Made by a program: the position numbers and the translations under genes. The notes below the pieces were generated by a model, which was given only the letters and a program-made list of their open reading frames with translations, was not told where the DNA came from and searched no databases. This document shows positions 50,577 to 63,699 of a stretch of 64,000 nucleotides of DNA, piece by piece. Source of the DNA: Eulemur rufifrons (lineage: Eukaryota; Chordata; Mammalia; Primates; Lemuridae). The stretch's first letter is position 1. Every line of letters starts with the position of its first letter. The DNA lies in the NCBI RefSeq assembly GCF_041146395.1, contig NC_090984.1:78875114-78939113 (forward strand), in the 5' to 3' direction.

Positions 50577-52079
50577 TGCTTCCTATCCTTCAAAATTCAG
50601 CAGTTTGATATTATGAGTGGAGAGTTTTGTATAGTAAGGCAAAAGGACAAAAGGGTAAGACACTGAGAAGGCACAGTTTAGTTGACAAACCAAGCTGGTT
50701 CAGGAAAGCAAGAAATTCAGAAGGAAACTAATGGAGGAAGACATTCAACAGATTGAATCAGCAGGGCAGCTTAAAAACCTGAAAGGCAAATACATTGAGG
50801 ACAGGGAGTTTGGAAGCCAGAACACTGCAGTCAAGGAACAGAATCTTCTTGAAATTTAATATTTCAGAGGTAGATAAGTTTGGAGTGATTACAAAGTCAA
50901 TGATATGCTCATTGGAATGAAGTACTGAAATAGAGTGAAGATTAATGATACTGGAGTCAAATGTAAATAAGTTAAGTGAGTACATGCTTGCCCTCAAGTT
51001 ATATTTGTATTTGCCTAATAAAACTACAATTGTTTTGTAACTGCCTATATTTCTTTTTATGAATTTTTTTAAGTTGCAAAGGTTATAAATGTAATGAATT
51101 GCACCTAACAGGAAAATATCCTAAAATATGTATTTACTTTTTTATGAATGATTTTCTGCGAGAACGCTTTGAATAACCTAATGGATTATTTCAAACGGTG
51201 GGTTTTTTAGACTCTCTGTATATATGACTATTATTTTTCCACATCTAGAAGTTTCACTATTCAATTATTAATGGCCTGTAAGGACATCTGATAGTGTTGG
51301 TTTAAAATTCTTCAAATACAGTATATTTTCATATTGTTTAATACAGTCTGAATTGGAAAGCATCCCTATATTAAAGGTTATTTAAAGGTCTTTCTGTTTC
51401 AAATGCTGCCCAAACTATTTAGATTCCAGGGTAGATTCTCAACCTAAAAAAGCTAAAGAGTATGAAACTGAACATACTTATTATAGTCCAATCAAGTCTG
51501 TCTATGGAAAATTTCTCCTGATATAAGATTCACTTTAAGCATACTGGCTATTAATGAGCTCAACATTTCATTCTTTAGAATACCCAGTGAGAAAGACAGA
51601 CCTTTGCAGTTATGATTAAATGTATAGGGTGAAGTGTTCGAATATGATGAAAGAAAGCTTCAGGTGTCAAAAAAAAAAATAATAGAGCTCACTATTCTGA
51701 CAGACTCAGCTTTTCATAGTGTAACAGTTAGCTTGCTTTATTATGAAATATTTAATATAAAAAGTAAAATAAATGAGATTATGAGAAAAAATCCACTTAG
51801 ATATGAAATGCTTAAAAGTAGGATTGCTTAAGAGAAATAAATAGGGGCTTGTGTTTTTATTAAGGAAGCAAAATGATTCTTAAAATATACATTATATTAT
51901 ACGGAATTTGTTCATTTATATTACCAATAAAATACCTGGTTGGGAAGTCTATTTGTCAAACTATCTCACCAAATATATATAGATGATTATAAAAATACAA
52001 ATAAAATTATATTTGTTGACATTTCAAATTTAATACTAAATATTGTGTTAAGATATTCATAAAGATTATCTTTTTATAA
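50577..52079. other. AT-rich intron, no gene
   Basis: 50,590-51,000 may be another diverged old repeat of the kind seen at 45,535, but I cannot show it. Nothing else recognised. Confidence 0.4.
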
Positions 52080-52210
52080 TAATAACCAATTTTATAGAAG
52101 AGACTGAGGAACCGAGAAATTAAGCAAAGTCACCCAGCTAAAGAGTAGCAGAGTAAGGATTCAAACAAAGCAATCTGATTCCAGAATATATACTTTTAAT
52201 AACAACCTAT
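52080..52210 (-). repeat. MIR SINE, minus strand
   Basis: Reversed MIR words: attttatagaagagactgag, gaaccgagaaattaagcaaa, gtcacccagctaaagagtag, cagagtaaggattcaaac and caatctgattccagaa. Confidence 0.85.
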
Positions 52211-53509
52211 GCTTCATCATTTCCAATTACAATTACCACCAATGTTTCATGAGTTAGCTTTCTCCCTCAAAGAGGACTTTGAAAATCTTGCCCCACTGAT
52301 TATACAAAGTTATCAATTAAAATAGAGGTTGACCTATTCACACCATCTTTTAGAATGCACAAGCTTAATTAAAGGTAAAAAAAATGGAAATCATGCTTTT
52401 TGGAAAGCATAAAAGTACTGTAACAAAACTACTGAGTTAAAGAAAAAAATATTATGAGATTTTAAACCAGATTCAAATTGTAGTTTATATAGTGATGTAC
52501 TCTGTTAATATATATTAGTGTATGTAAGCAGAATATTAGTTGTCTGGAGGTAAAGCGGTAAACTTTTAAAGAAATTAAGAATTTTGATTGGAATAAAACC
52601 AATAAGTAACAAGTGCTTAAATTAATTCTGATTTTAGCACTTTCTTTTCTTGTACCTACTGGTTCAAGATGTCTGGCAAAGGTTCCAAATAGGGGGTAGT
52701 TCTAATGTTTAAATCCATATATAGATGTCTAATTTATTATTTGCAAAAAATAATGTATGAAAAATGTGTATTAGTGTGTATCTATTAATAAGGCAATGAG
52801 AGTTTAGTTCACATGTTCTTTTTGACATTGTGTATGAATAAATTTTTCCTTTTATTTCTTGAAAACAATTGCCAAATTCAATGAGCACTAGTAGGCAAAG
52901 CAATCTCTTTGATTTTAAAAATAATAAAAGATGTTTAAATACATAATAAAATCTTTAAACTATTAATATTAAAAAACATTAATATAACATTTTTAAATCT
53001 TTATGGCAGTGTGAGACCACATACATTTTATATGCACAGGAATGCCTTCAGTCACTTACAGTTAAAGGAAGAAACTGCCTGATTGTTGATAAAATTTCAT
53101 GTAAGAACAATCCTAATTTAATCTTAGAGGAACAATGCTAAATATGCATACATTAAAATAATTTTTTCTAAAGTCATTTCTTCTCAAGTCAAAAGTCTGC
53201 CTAATAAAACAGTTGTCTTCTGCTTTTTTCTTGGATAAAAGGGATCCAAGAAAATTTTGCTCTTTATAATTAACAAATCCAATATTCATAGGAGAAAATC
53301 TAGGAGTTGGAGTATTATGTCAGTGAATTAAATTATTCCATTGTCCAATAAAAATAGTTAAATTGCTACAATTACTATCTGACAACCTTTCTCTCCATGG
53401 AAGTGCTGGGAGGGTGGCGTGTCCAAAGAGGGCGAGGAAGATCAGCACTCCCCACACATTGCTCTCTGGGTCTTTTCTATTTATTTGGCTGTTCCTGAGT
53501 TGCACCCTT
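52211..53509. other. AT-rich intron, no gene
   Basis: No exon or nameable repeat. A GC-richer patch near 53,395-53,480 has short open frames on both strands but no family resemblance. Confidence 0.45.
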
Positions 53510-53511
53510 TA

Positions 53512-53966
53512 CAGTAGTCCCCCCTTATCCATGGGAGATACATTCCAAGACCCCCAATGGATACCTGAGCTTGGGAATAGTACTGAAGCCTATATACACT
53601 ATGTTTTGTCCTATATACACATACCTATGATCATGTTTAATTTATAAATTAGGCACAGTAATACCATGTGCAATGATCAAAACATCACACGTACCCCCAA
53701 AATATAGGCAAGTATTAAGTACCCTTAATAATTAAATATAAAACTTTTAAAAATCAAATAATGAAATTTATTTTTATCCTGGAAAAAAATTAAGCACAGT
53801 AAGAGATTAGCAACAATAGCTAATAAATAAAATAGAACAATTATAACGATATACTATGAAAAAGTTATATGAATGTAGTCAATCTTTCTCTATCTCAAAA
53901 TACTGTAATATTTATAGACCGCAGTTGAACTTGGGTAACTGAAACTGTGGAAAGCGAATCCCACTG
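53512..53966 (+). mobile_element. Tigger-type non-autonomous DNA transposon
   Basis: Left end cagtagtccccccttatcc and right end ...gcgaatcccactg, flanked by TA (53,510-53,511 and 53,967-53,968). Interior words gacccccaatggatacctga, ctatgttttgtcctatatac, aatttataaattaggcacag and gtaactgaaactgtggaaag match a Tc1/mariner Tigger family MITE (Tigger3/4 or MER8-like; exact name uncertain). The right terminal repeat is shortened. The open frame starting near 53,363 runs into it by chance. Confidence 0.85.
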
Positions 53967-54484
53967 TATAATAAACCAATAAATGCAATTAAAATGTTTT
54001 CTTAAGTTCTATGAGTTGTTCCAGCAAATTATCAAACCTAAGTTAGAAGGGATTGTCATAGGAACCTCTGAATGTATAACTGGTAGGTTAGAAGTGTGAG
54101 TGGCAACCTGAGATTTGTTGACTGGCATCTGAAATAAGGGCAATCTTGTGGGGCTGAGCCCTTCAGCTCATGAGATCTGTGATAACTCAGGGTAGTTATT
54201 GCGGAAATTGAACTGAATTGTTGAATACCAGTTGGTGTAGGAGAATCGAAGAATTGATGTGGAAAACACACCAAGTATTTGGTGTCAGAAAGAACAGGAG
54301 AATTGATAATCAAGTTTTAAAATAAGTCCAATTTATTCAGTAGAGAAGGATATGAAAAATGATGTACCTGGGAAAAGATATTGTGAGGTTTGTAGGCTCT
54401 AGCTAAGTGAATATAATGAAAAAGGATTGGGACAGCTAAGATTTTTAAGGCTAATCTACTCAGTATGACTGTGCTAGCACATTT

Positions 54485-54660
54485 CACATATGTATTACCT
54501 CATTTAATCATTACAACTTTGTAAAGTATTATAATTGTCTCCTTTTTACAGATAAGGAAACTAAATCTGAGAAATTACATTCTCAAGCATGCCACACATC
54601 CCAGATAACAGACTTTAGGTTCAAATCCAAATCATGTGACATCAACTTCCCAAACTATAC
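54485..54660 (-). repeat. MIR SINE, minus strand
   Basis: Reversed MIR order: acctcatttaatcattacaa, cctttttacagataaggaaa, ctaaatctgagaaattacat, tttaggttcaaatcc. Well preserved in its core. Confidence 0.85.
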
Positions 54661-54739
54661 AACTCCTAGAAAATAACATGAGGGAAAAGCTGGATGACTT
54701 TGGGCTTGGTGATGCCCTTTTAGATATAACACAAAAGGG

Positions 54740-55795
54740 CATGATCTGTGAAAGATATAACTCATAAGCTGGACTTCACTAAAATTAAAATTTTCTGTCC
54801 TGCAAAAAACACTTTCAAGAAAATGAAAAGAAAAACCACAGGCTGGGAGAAAATATTTGCCAAGACATATCCAATAAATGACAGTTATTCAAAATATACA
54901 AAGAACTCTAAAAACACAACAGTAAGAAAACAAATTACCTGTTTTTAAAAATGAGTCAAAGACCTTAACAGATACCTCAGCAAAGAAGACAAACAGATGG
55001 AAATTATGCAAATGAAAAGATGCAGCAAAGTATCTGCCATCAGAGAAATGCAAATTAAAATGAGATACCACAGCACACCTATTAGAATAGCTAAAATCTA
55101 GAACACTGACAACTCCAAATGCTGGTGAGGATGTAGAACAACAGGAACTTTCATTCATTGCTCGTGGAATGCAAAATTATACACCTACTTTGAAATAATA
55201 TTTTGGCAGTTTCTTACAAAACAATTCATACAGTTACTATGAATGTATGATGCAGTAATTGTATTCCTCAGCAATTACCCAAATGAGTTGAAGACTTATG
55301 TCCACAAAAAAAATCTGAACATGGATGTTTATAGCAGCTTCACTCATAATTACCTAAACTTGGAAACAATCAAGATATCCTTTAGGAGGCTAATGGATAA
55401 ATAAATTATGGTACATCCAGACAATAAAATATTATTCGGTGCTAAAAAGAAATAAGCTATAAAACCATCAAAATATAAATGAGGAATGCATATTACTGAG
55501 TGAAAGAAGTCAAATTGAAAAGGCTACAAACAGTGTGACTGCAACTATCTGACATGCTGGCAAAGGCAGAACTATAGACAGTAAAAGCATCAGTGGTTGC
55601 TAGGGTTGGGAGGAAAAAGGGGTGAATAACTGAAGCACAAAGATTTTTAGGGCAGTAAAAAGACTCTGTATGTACTGTAATGGTGGATAAATTTGTCCAA
55701 ACCTATAGAAGGTACAATACCAAGTGTGAATGCTAAAGTTAAAAAAGCAAATATAGAAAAGTAAATTCTACTATAATATCACTCTAAGAAAGTAG
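54740..55795 (+). mobile_element. Old L1M 3' part (end of ORF2 and 3' UTR), plus strand
   Basis: Sense L1 words: tcataagctggacttcacta, gggagaaaatatttgccaag, agagaaatgcaaattaaaat, gagataccacagcacac, tgctggtgaggatgtagaac, ttcattgctcgtggaatgca, tggataaataaattatggta, attattcggtgctaaaaaga and ggttgggaggaaaaagggg. Frames are broken. The element is 5'-truncated and has no clear poly(A). It is opposite to the MDGA2 transcript. Confidence 0.88.
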
Positions 55796-56257
55796 ACAGA
55801 ACTCTAATAAGACTAAAATAGTGTATCCAATGAAAGATTCTTTTTGCTTTTTCTAATATTAGACAATGAAATAATAAGATTTCTGTTTATAACAGCTGCT
55901 TCTAATTCAAAATTATTTACATATATGCATACATTTGAAATGATAGATGATCAGTTTGAAATGTTCTGTTTTATATTCCAAAAGTTTAATGCTAAGGAAC
56001 TCCTGGCAACATAGATTTAATAATCATCTCAATGTAAAAAGTATACTTTTAAAAAAGCAATATAACACGTATTCATCTTGGGTGACGTCTTATGCCTTAG
56101 TTTTTGTTATTTGGGGGGAAAAGTGCATTTAACATAACCTAATTGAAATATTCAATTATCAAGGTCTTCTCTTCATTTGTTTAACAATAAAAAGTGGCAA
56201 AACTAAAATGTATTCCCACTATAATTATCCAGTAATTATTCTTAAGGTCAATCATCC
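55796..56257. other. AT-rich intron, no gene
   Basis: Nothing recognised. Confidence 0.45.
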
Positions 56258-56530
56258 AGAGCTGTGCTTTTCAATGTGTGGTCTGAAGTCTAGAGCTGGT
56301 TAAAAAACTTTGCATGCCTGTGATGAGAAAAGAAGTTTGCACCAAAATGTAAACCAATATCATGGCACACGTTAGGTTCAGCTGATGATTTTTTTTTTTT
56401 TTTTTGAGGAAGACTTTCTCAATATGGGAAGTAGTGCATTAACTTACATTTTAATACAAACAATTTTTCCTATCATGTATCTTGTACAAAGAGTTCACAG
56501 AACAGCTCCTTTTAGAAACACTGTCCTGGA
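56258..56530 (+). repeat. Probable hAT-type non-autonomous element
   Basis: cagagctgtgcttttcaatg with gtgtggtctgaagtctagag at the left and gaaacactgtcctgg at the right suggest a Charlie-like MITE of the MER family. The terminal repeats are weak and the interior has a 17-T run. Confidence 0.45.
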
Positions 56531-58269
56531 TTCTAAGCCTGAATCAAACAACTGGTAAATGTTTAAGAGGCAGTGCAGGAGGCTTTGTATGGGAAACAAA
56601 ACAAATGACAGTGCTCAGCCTTCTTTGAACTAAAAAAATAAATGGGAATTCAGAATATAAGCCTTTAAAAATATACCTATCAGAATTAGGCAGCTTGTAC
56701 TAAAAGATTAAAGCTTATTTCAGCTAATGATGTTTAAAATTCAATAAAACAAAGCAAAAACTAACAGATGAGTTATAGCAAATATTTAGTACAAGTCATC
56801 CAGAGCAAATGTAAGGTTGGAGTGACATTGTGGAAGTGTAGCAAATCAGGTATGGACCATCCTGAGGCAAAGGTGAGAAATTTAAAGCTATTGAGCAAGG
56901 GAATGATATATCTTAAAGAAAACTAATTGTATGTCTGCTTGTAATGGGAAATCCATGAAGGTGGTTATATCAATTATGCAACATATTCTTATTGATGAAA
57001 TCAGCCTTAAATTTAGTCTTATTTCTCTTTAGAGCCTCTTCAAATTGAATTATGTGCCTTTATAACTCAACAAGTCGGTTTCAGAGCTAACATACAGATG
57101 GAAGCTGGAAAGTTGACTTGTAGCAACAGCATCAAGCAAAATTTGAGATGGAGTTCTTAGTGAGGAAGCAGAAGAACTGGAAGAAACTATGTCTTCAAAG
57201 CCTCAATCCTTTCTGTCTTTTGTATTTATCAATGCAAGGAGTATTTCAGAAACTTTGCAAACAGCAAGGATCATTTCAATAAAACTGCCCTCTTAATTAA
57301 TGAGTGAACCAAAAAGCCCAATTAAGCGGAACAAGCATCTCAGAAAATGAAATGGCAATATCCATAATTTGTGCTCATGTTTGATATACAACAGAGAGAA
57401 AATGAAATATAACAGAATGGATTTTACAATAGGTTTTGAATTTTTTCTATAAACTATGATGTCGTGTAACCATCCTTGAGTTTTAGGAATTCATACATGC
57501 AATAAAATTCCAGTCTCACAATTAGTTCAATTTAAAACAATAATAAAAACAGAATGATTCCTTTAAATATCAACTTAGGATGGGTTTGAAGACTGAGCAA
57601 ACTGGGGAAACCATCTAATTCACCCTACAGTAAAAGATGCATATGCATAACAGAGCATGAATATAGACTCAAGAGATATAGTAGCTTACTATGATCACAG
57701 AATCAATTCTTGAACAGTTGAGAGAAGAGCTTACATTTTGTATTTAGTTTTATACTGAGGACATAATTTCTTTGTAAAAATTATTTCCTAAAAGAATGCA
57801 CAGTTGCAATGAGAATAAAGAATTGAGAAAGTCTAAAAAAAGGGGGTGGTTCTGACACAGAAAATTAAATTTTGGATAAATTAAAATAAGGATTTTCGAA
57901 TTTGTGGTGACTTAGATATGTAATGTGAACAATCTTAAGATACAGGAAAAAGATGTGTATATCTATAAGTATGAATCAGGGATTCCTCTAGCAAGAGCAA
58001 TTCCTCTTGAGGTTCTTTAGAAAAAGAAGGAGAGGTATTCATTGGGAATAAGAAAGTGAAGTACGAGCAGGCAGAGTTAGAGAAAATGTATGCAAACATA
58101 CTTTGGCAAAGATAAAGGAAATAGGAAAAGTAAAGTACTCAATACAGTAGGACTCCTACATTTTAAAGAAATGAGAGGTATGTAGCATAGTAAAGAGAGG
58201 CTGAAATTTTCCTTGTGTATGATAAAAAAAGAGAGGAGAGGAAGACTAGATTAAGAGTATCAATGTAGA
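56531..58269. other. AT-rich intron before the large L1
   Basis: 56,850-57,000 may be a diverged old repeat (gagcaagggaatgatatatc resembles an 'agcaggggagtgacatgatc' consensus). No gene. Confidence 0.4.
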
Positions 58270-59685
58270 GAGAAGATTCTGGGAATATGTTGGAGTATAA
58301 AGCACCGGGAATCTCTCTCCCCACCTAGACAACAATTGCACTTGCAAAATCTGTCTGATGTAACTATTTTCTAACTCCGAAGTTGACTGAAGGCTTGCAA
58401 CTTCCAGGGGAAGGCTTGGGCAGTCAATTACAGTTAATTTTGGCCAAGTTTAGCTCTTAGAACAGTAGCATCTACACATGCCCCACTCCCAGCCCCATGG
58501 CAAGCAGATGTGCACATGTTCCTAAAGCAACCTGTGCAGTCTGCTGTAGCCAAAAGTAAGCAAAAACGGCCCTTTTTTGTCAAATATTGGAGATCTCTGC
58601 TCTTGATCAATGATTGCTGCTTCAGATCACAGAGGTGCAAAGAGGTGGGAGGTCATTGTTATTCCATGTCTCCCCATTGTTTCAAGCTCCTTCTCTGCTA
58701 GGTAAAGTAACTGCCAAGGGATTTAAAGGATGAGCATCTCCCTCACACCTTCATTATTCTCTTTTTCTCTTTGTTGGGAGCCAAATATTAAAGACCAGGC
58801 CAGACATTAAAGACTAGGCATATATGGAGAAAATTAGCAAGTGACCACATACACTCAGGGAAAGGCACATCTCAGAAAAGACCTGAGAAGATCTTAAGGT
58901 TACACTTTAGGCTGATTATTGGCAAGGGATAGCTGACAACAATTAAAAAACACAAAATTAATAGCAATAAGTAACAAACTCTGAGGAAGGGGAGCAATTT
59001 GATTTCCATAGTTACCACATTAATAGAGTCAAATATCCAGCTTTCAACAAAAAATCTTAAAGCATATAAAGAAACAGAAAAATATGGTCCATTGAAAGGA
59101 AAAAAAAATCAATAGAATCTATCCATGAAAAAAACCCGATGGCAGATCTACTAGACAAAAAATTTAAAGCAACTATCTTACAGATGCTCAAAGAACTAAA
59201 GGAAAATGTGGAGAAAGTCAAGAAAATGATGTTGAACAAAATGGAAATATCAATAAAGAGATATAAAACCTAAAAAGAATTTTAATGAAATTTTGAGACT
59301 GAAAGGTAAAATAACTGAAATGAACAAATCACTATAGGGATTCAAAAGGAGATTTAAACCAGTAGAATAAAAATCAGCAAACTTGAAGATAGGACAGTAG
59401 AAATTATTGAGTGTACAGAACAGAAAGAACAAAGAAAATGAATTGAGCCTAAGGGATCTGTGGGCCACCATCAAGCAGACCAATATATGCATAATGGGAG
59501 TCTGAGAAAAAGAACACAGAGAGAAAGGGGTGGAGAGAATATCTAAAGAAATAATGGCTTAAAACTTCCCAAATTTGATGAAAGGCATGAATATAGATAC
59601 TCAGGAAGCTCAACAGACTCCAAGTAAAATGTACTCAGATCTATACGAAGATACGTTATAATCAAAGTTTCAAAAGCCAAAGAGA

Positions 59686-60141
59686 TGCCCAGTAATGGGA
59701 TTGCTGGATCAAATGGTAGTTCTACTTTTAGCTCTTTTAGATATCTCCATATATGTATATCATGGAGTTCTACTCAGCCACAAAAAACAGTGGTGATCTA
59801 GTGCCTCTTTTATTATCCTGGGTACAGCTGGAGCCCATTCTACTAAGTGAAGCATCACGAAAATGGAAAAATAAGCACCACATGTACACACCATCAAATT
59901 GGTATTAACTGATCCACAGTTATGTGCACATATAGTAATAACATTCATCAGGTGTCAGGCAGGTAGGGGGGGAAGGGGGGAATGGGTATATTCACACCTA
60001 ATAGGTGCGGTGAGCACCATCTGAGGGATGGACACGCTTGAAGCTCTGACCCCAGGCCAGGCAAAGGCAATACATATAACCTAAACATTTATACCCCCAT
60101 AATATTCTGAAAGAAAAAAATATATATATATGAATTAAAAA
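59686..60141 (+). mobile_element. Young strepsirrhine-type L1 3' end with inverted 5' piece (copy 1)
   Basis: The 14-bp direct repeat aaaagccaaagaga flanks it at 59,672-59,685 and 60,142-60,155. About 65 bp at the left (tgcccagtaatgggattgct..gatatctcc) are L1 ORF2 3'-end sequence in antisense. From about 59,750 the element is sense: atggagttctactcagccac, ctggagcccattctactaag, ccatcaaattggtattaact, a G-rich tract (ggtagggggggaaggggg), gatggacacgcttgaagctc, gtaacctaaacatttat-like, then a T/A-rich tail. The 3' end matches the L1 tail I associate with strepsirrhines. It interrupts the old L1M between matching ORF1-region words. Confidence 0.9.
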
Positions 60142-61849
60142 AAAAGCCAAAGAGAAAATCTTGAAAGCAGCAAGAGAAAAGCAACTCATCACTTATAATA
60201 AGATTAGAAGTGGATTGCCCATCAGAAACTTTAAAGGATAAAAGATAGTGAGGCAATATAGTCAAAGTGTCAAAAGAAAAAAAAAAAAAAAAAAACCCTG
60301 TCCAGCAAGAATCCTATACTGGGCAAAACTATACTTCAAAATCAAGGAGAAATTAAGATGATCCCAGGAAAGCAAAGGCTGAGGAAGTTTGCTACCACTG
60401 CCATGCAAGAAATGCTCAAGACAGTCCTTCAGAATGAAATGAAAGAGCACTAGACAGTGACTTGAAGCTGTATAAAGAAATGATGATCACAACAAAGGTG
60501 AAAGCATGGGCAATTATAAACTCTGGTCTTATTGTAACAGTGGTTTAAAACTCAACTTTTTGTTTGAGAACTTTTTTCTATATGATTTAAGAGACTAACA
60601 CATTTAAGAAAAAACAATTATTAGTTTAAAATCTAGTATTATTGTAACTTTGGTTTATAACTTCACATTTTGTTTCTTAAATAATTTTAAAAAGTAGTGC
60701 ATTTAAAAGAATTATTAATTTATGTTCCCGGATACACAATGTATACAGATGTAATTCTGTGACATCAACAACTGCAAAGGATGAGAAAAAAGCTCTTTAA
60801 AGAGCAAAGAGTTTGTATGTCAAGAGGGCATAAATTCAAATTCAAATTAGGGAACACTTCCTAACATTCTATGAGGTGAATATTAATCTGATGCCAAAAG
60901 CAAAGACACTACAAGAAAAGGAGACTACAAATCAATATCCCTTATGAACACTGATGCAAAAATCATCAAACAAACTAGCAAATTTAATTAAGCAGAATAG
61001 TAAATGGATTATACATCATGAGCAAGTGGTACTTATTCCTGGAATGCAAGCATGTTTCATTATATGAAAAGTGAGCAATGTAATAATACACTACACATTA
61101 AAAGAATGAAGAAAAAAATAATCATCTTAATGCAAAAAAGCATTTGACAAAGTTCAATAAACTTTCGTGATAAAAACACTCAACAAATACAGAATAGAAG
61201 AAAAGTACCTTTACATAATAAAAGATATATATGAAAAGTTCACAGCAAACACCAACGGTGAAAGACTGAAAGATTTTCCTCTAAGATCACTAGCAAAATA
61301 TCGAGGTCCACTTTGGCCACTTCTATTCAACATAGTACTGGAATTCCTAGACAGCTCACTAGACAAGACAAGGAAATGGATAGTATCCAAATTGAAAAGG
61401 ATAAAATAGGATTATCTCTGTTCACAGATGATGGAAAACCATGTAGAAACTCTAAAGATTTCATGAAAAAAAAAAAAAAACTGTTGGAGCTAATAAATGA
61501 ATTTTAAAACATAGCAGGCTATAAAATCACCACACACAAATAAGTTGCATTTCTAGACACCAAGAATGAGCAATTTGAAAAAGAAATGACAAAAAAATTA
61601 TTTACAAGCATCAAAAAGAATAAAATATTTAAGAATTTATTTAAATACTTAGAAATTAATTGAACCAAGAAATTGAAGGACTTGTACAATGAAAACTATA
61701 CAACATTGCTGAAAGAAATTAAAGAAGACATAAATAAATTACAACACATGCTGTGTTCATGAGTTGGAAGACATAATACTGTTAAGATATCAATGCTACT
61801 CAAAGAGATCTACAGAGTTAATGCATTGCCTAGCAAAATCTCAAAAGCA

Positions 61850-61973
61850 GATGCCCAGTAATGGGATTGCTGGATCAAATGGTAGTTCTACTTGTAGCTC
61901 TTTGAGGTATCTCCGTGATATATGTAACTAAACATTTATATTCCCATAATATGTTGAAATAAAAAAATTAAAA
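61850..61973 (+). mobile_element. Short strepsirrhine-type L1 insert with the same inverted piece (copy 2)
   Basis: Flanked by aaaatctcaaa[a/g]gca at 61,835-61,849 and 61,974-61,988 (15 bp, one mismatch). It starts gatgcccagtaatgggattg, runs about 65-70 bp in antisense to ggtatctccgtgat, then joins atatgtaactaaacatttat, attcccataatatgttgaaa and an A-rich tail, the last 45 bp or so of the L1. It is an independent insertion from copy 1 because the target duplications differ. Confidence 0.9.
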
Positions 61974-63363
61974 AAAATCTCAAAGGCATTTCTAGCAGGA
62001 ATAGAAAAACCCATCCTAAAATTTATAGGAATCTCAAAGGACCCCAAATAGCCAAAACAAGTCTAAAAATGAACGTAGCTGGATGACTCACACCTTCCTG
62101 ATTTCAAAACTTACTATAAGGCTAGAATGTTCAAAAGACTGTGGTACTGGCATAAAGACAGACATATAGATCAATACAATAAAATGGAAAGCCAAGAAAT
62201 AACCCTTTGCATATATGGTCATATAATTTTTGACAAAAGTGGAAAGGTCATTAAATGAGGAATAGACAGTTTTTTCAACAAATAGTTCTGAGAAGACTGA
62301 TATCCACATGCAAAAGAATGAAGTTTGACCCTTACCTAATGACATATACCAAAACTAACTCAAAATGGATCTAAGACCTAAATCTAAGATCTAAAACTAT
62401 AAAATTATCAGAAGGAAATATAGGGCAAAATCTTCATGACATTGAATTTGGCAATGATTTCTTGGGTATGACACTAAAGGCACAAGTGACAAAAGAAATA
62501 ACAGACAAACTGAATTTCATGAAATTAAAAAAAGTTCATCAAAAGATACCAACAGAATAAACAGGCAACCCATAGAATAAGAAACAATATTTGTAAATCA
62601 CATACCTGATAAGAGATTAATATCCAGAATATAGAGAGAACTCTTCAAACTCATAAACAAAAAGCCAATAGTGTAATTCAAAAATGAGCAAAGGACTTGA
62701 ATAGATATTTCTCCAAAGAAGATATTAAATGGCCAGTAGGTACATGAAGATGCTAAACATCATTAGTAATTAGGGAAATTCTAATCAAAAGTACAATGAG
62801 ATACCACCTCATACCCATTGGGAGGATTACTATATTAAAAAAAAAAAAACAGAATAGCAAGTGTTGGTGAGGAGGTAGAGAAACTGGAACACTTGTTCAC
62901 TGTTGATGGGAATGCAAAATGGTACAGCCATTGTAGAAGACAGTATGGTCATTCTTCACAATATTGAAAATGTAATTATCACATAATCCAGCAATTCCAT
63001 TTCTGAGTGTATACATAAAGTAATTGAAAGCAGGATCTCAAAGAGATAATTTTTATATGCATATTCATATTAGCATTAGTCAGAACAGCTAAAATGTAGG
63101 GTGAATGCAAGTGTCTGTCAACAGATGAATGGAAAAGCACCATGTCTTATATATATACAATGAAATATTATTTAGCCTTAAAAAGAAATAAAATTCTGAC
63201 ATATGCTACAACATGGATGAACTTTAAGGACATTACGCTAAGTGAAATAAACTAGTCATAAAAAGACAGATACTGTATGATTCCACTTGAATGAATTACT
63301 TAGAGAAGATAAAATTGTAGAGACCAAAAGTAGAATGGTGGTTGCCAAGGGCTGGGGAGGAGG

Positions 63364-63699
63364 TTTCTTAGTTCATTTGAGATTCTTTAAGAAAATACCA
63401 TAAATTGAGTGGCTTATAATTCTCACAGTTCTGAAGGCTGGTATGTCCAAGATCAAGGCACCAGCAGATTTGGTGTCTGGTGAAGGCCCATTTCCTGGTT
63501 CATAGATGAGGCTTCTTGCTATGTCCTCACATGGTGGAAAGCACAAGGCACCTCTCCTGGGCATCTTTTATAAGGGCAGTAATCCCATTCATTAGAGCTC
63601 CTCCTTCATGACCTAAATTATCACCTTCCAAAATTATCATATTGGTGACTAGTTTTCAACATATGAATTTTGGGGGGATACAAACCTCAGTCCATGGCA
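63364..63699 (-). mobile_element. MLT1A/B-type LTR (MaLR), minus strand
   Basis: The plus strand reads as the complement of MLT1: tcttagttcatttgagattc, aaaataccataaattgagtg, tctcacagttctgaaggctg, gatcaaggcaccagcagatt, tggtgtctggtgaaggccca, tataagggcagtaatcccat, aacatatgaattttgggggg, ending cagtccatggca. About 336 bp, near complete, inserted into the 3' UTR region of the old L1M. The 63-codon frame within it is incidental. Confidence 0.93.
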
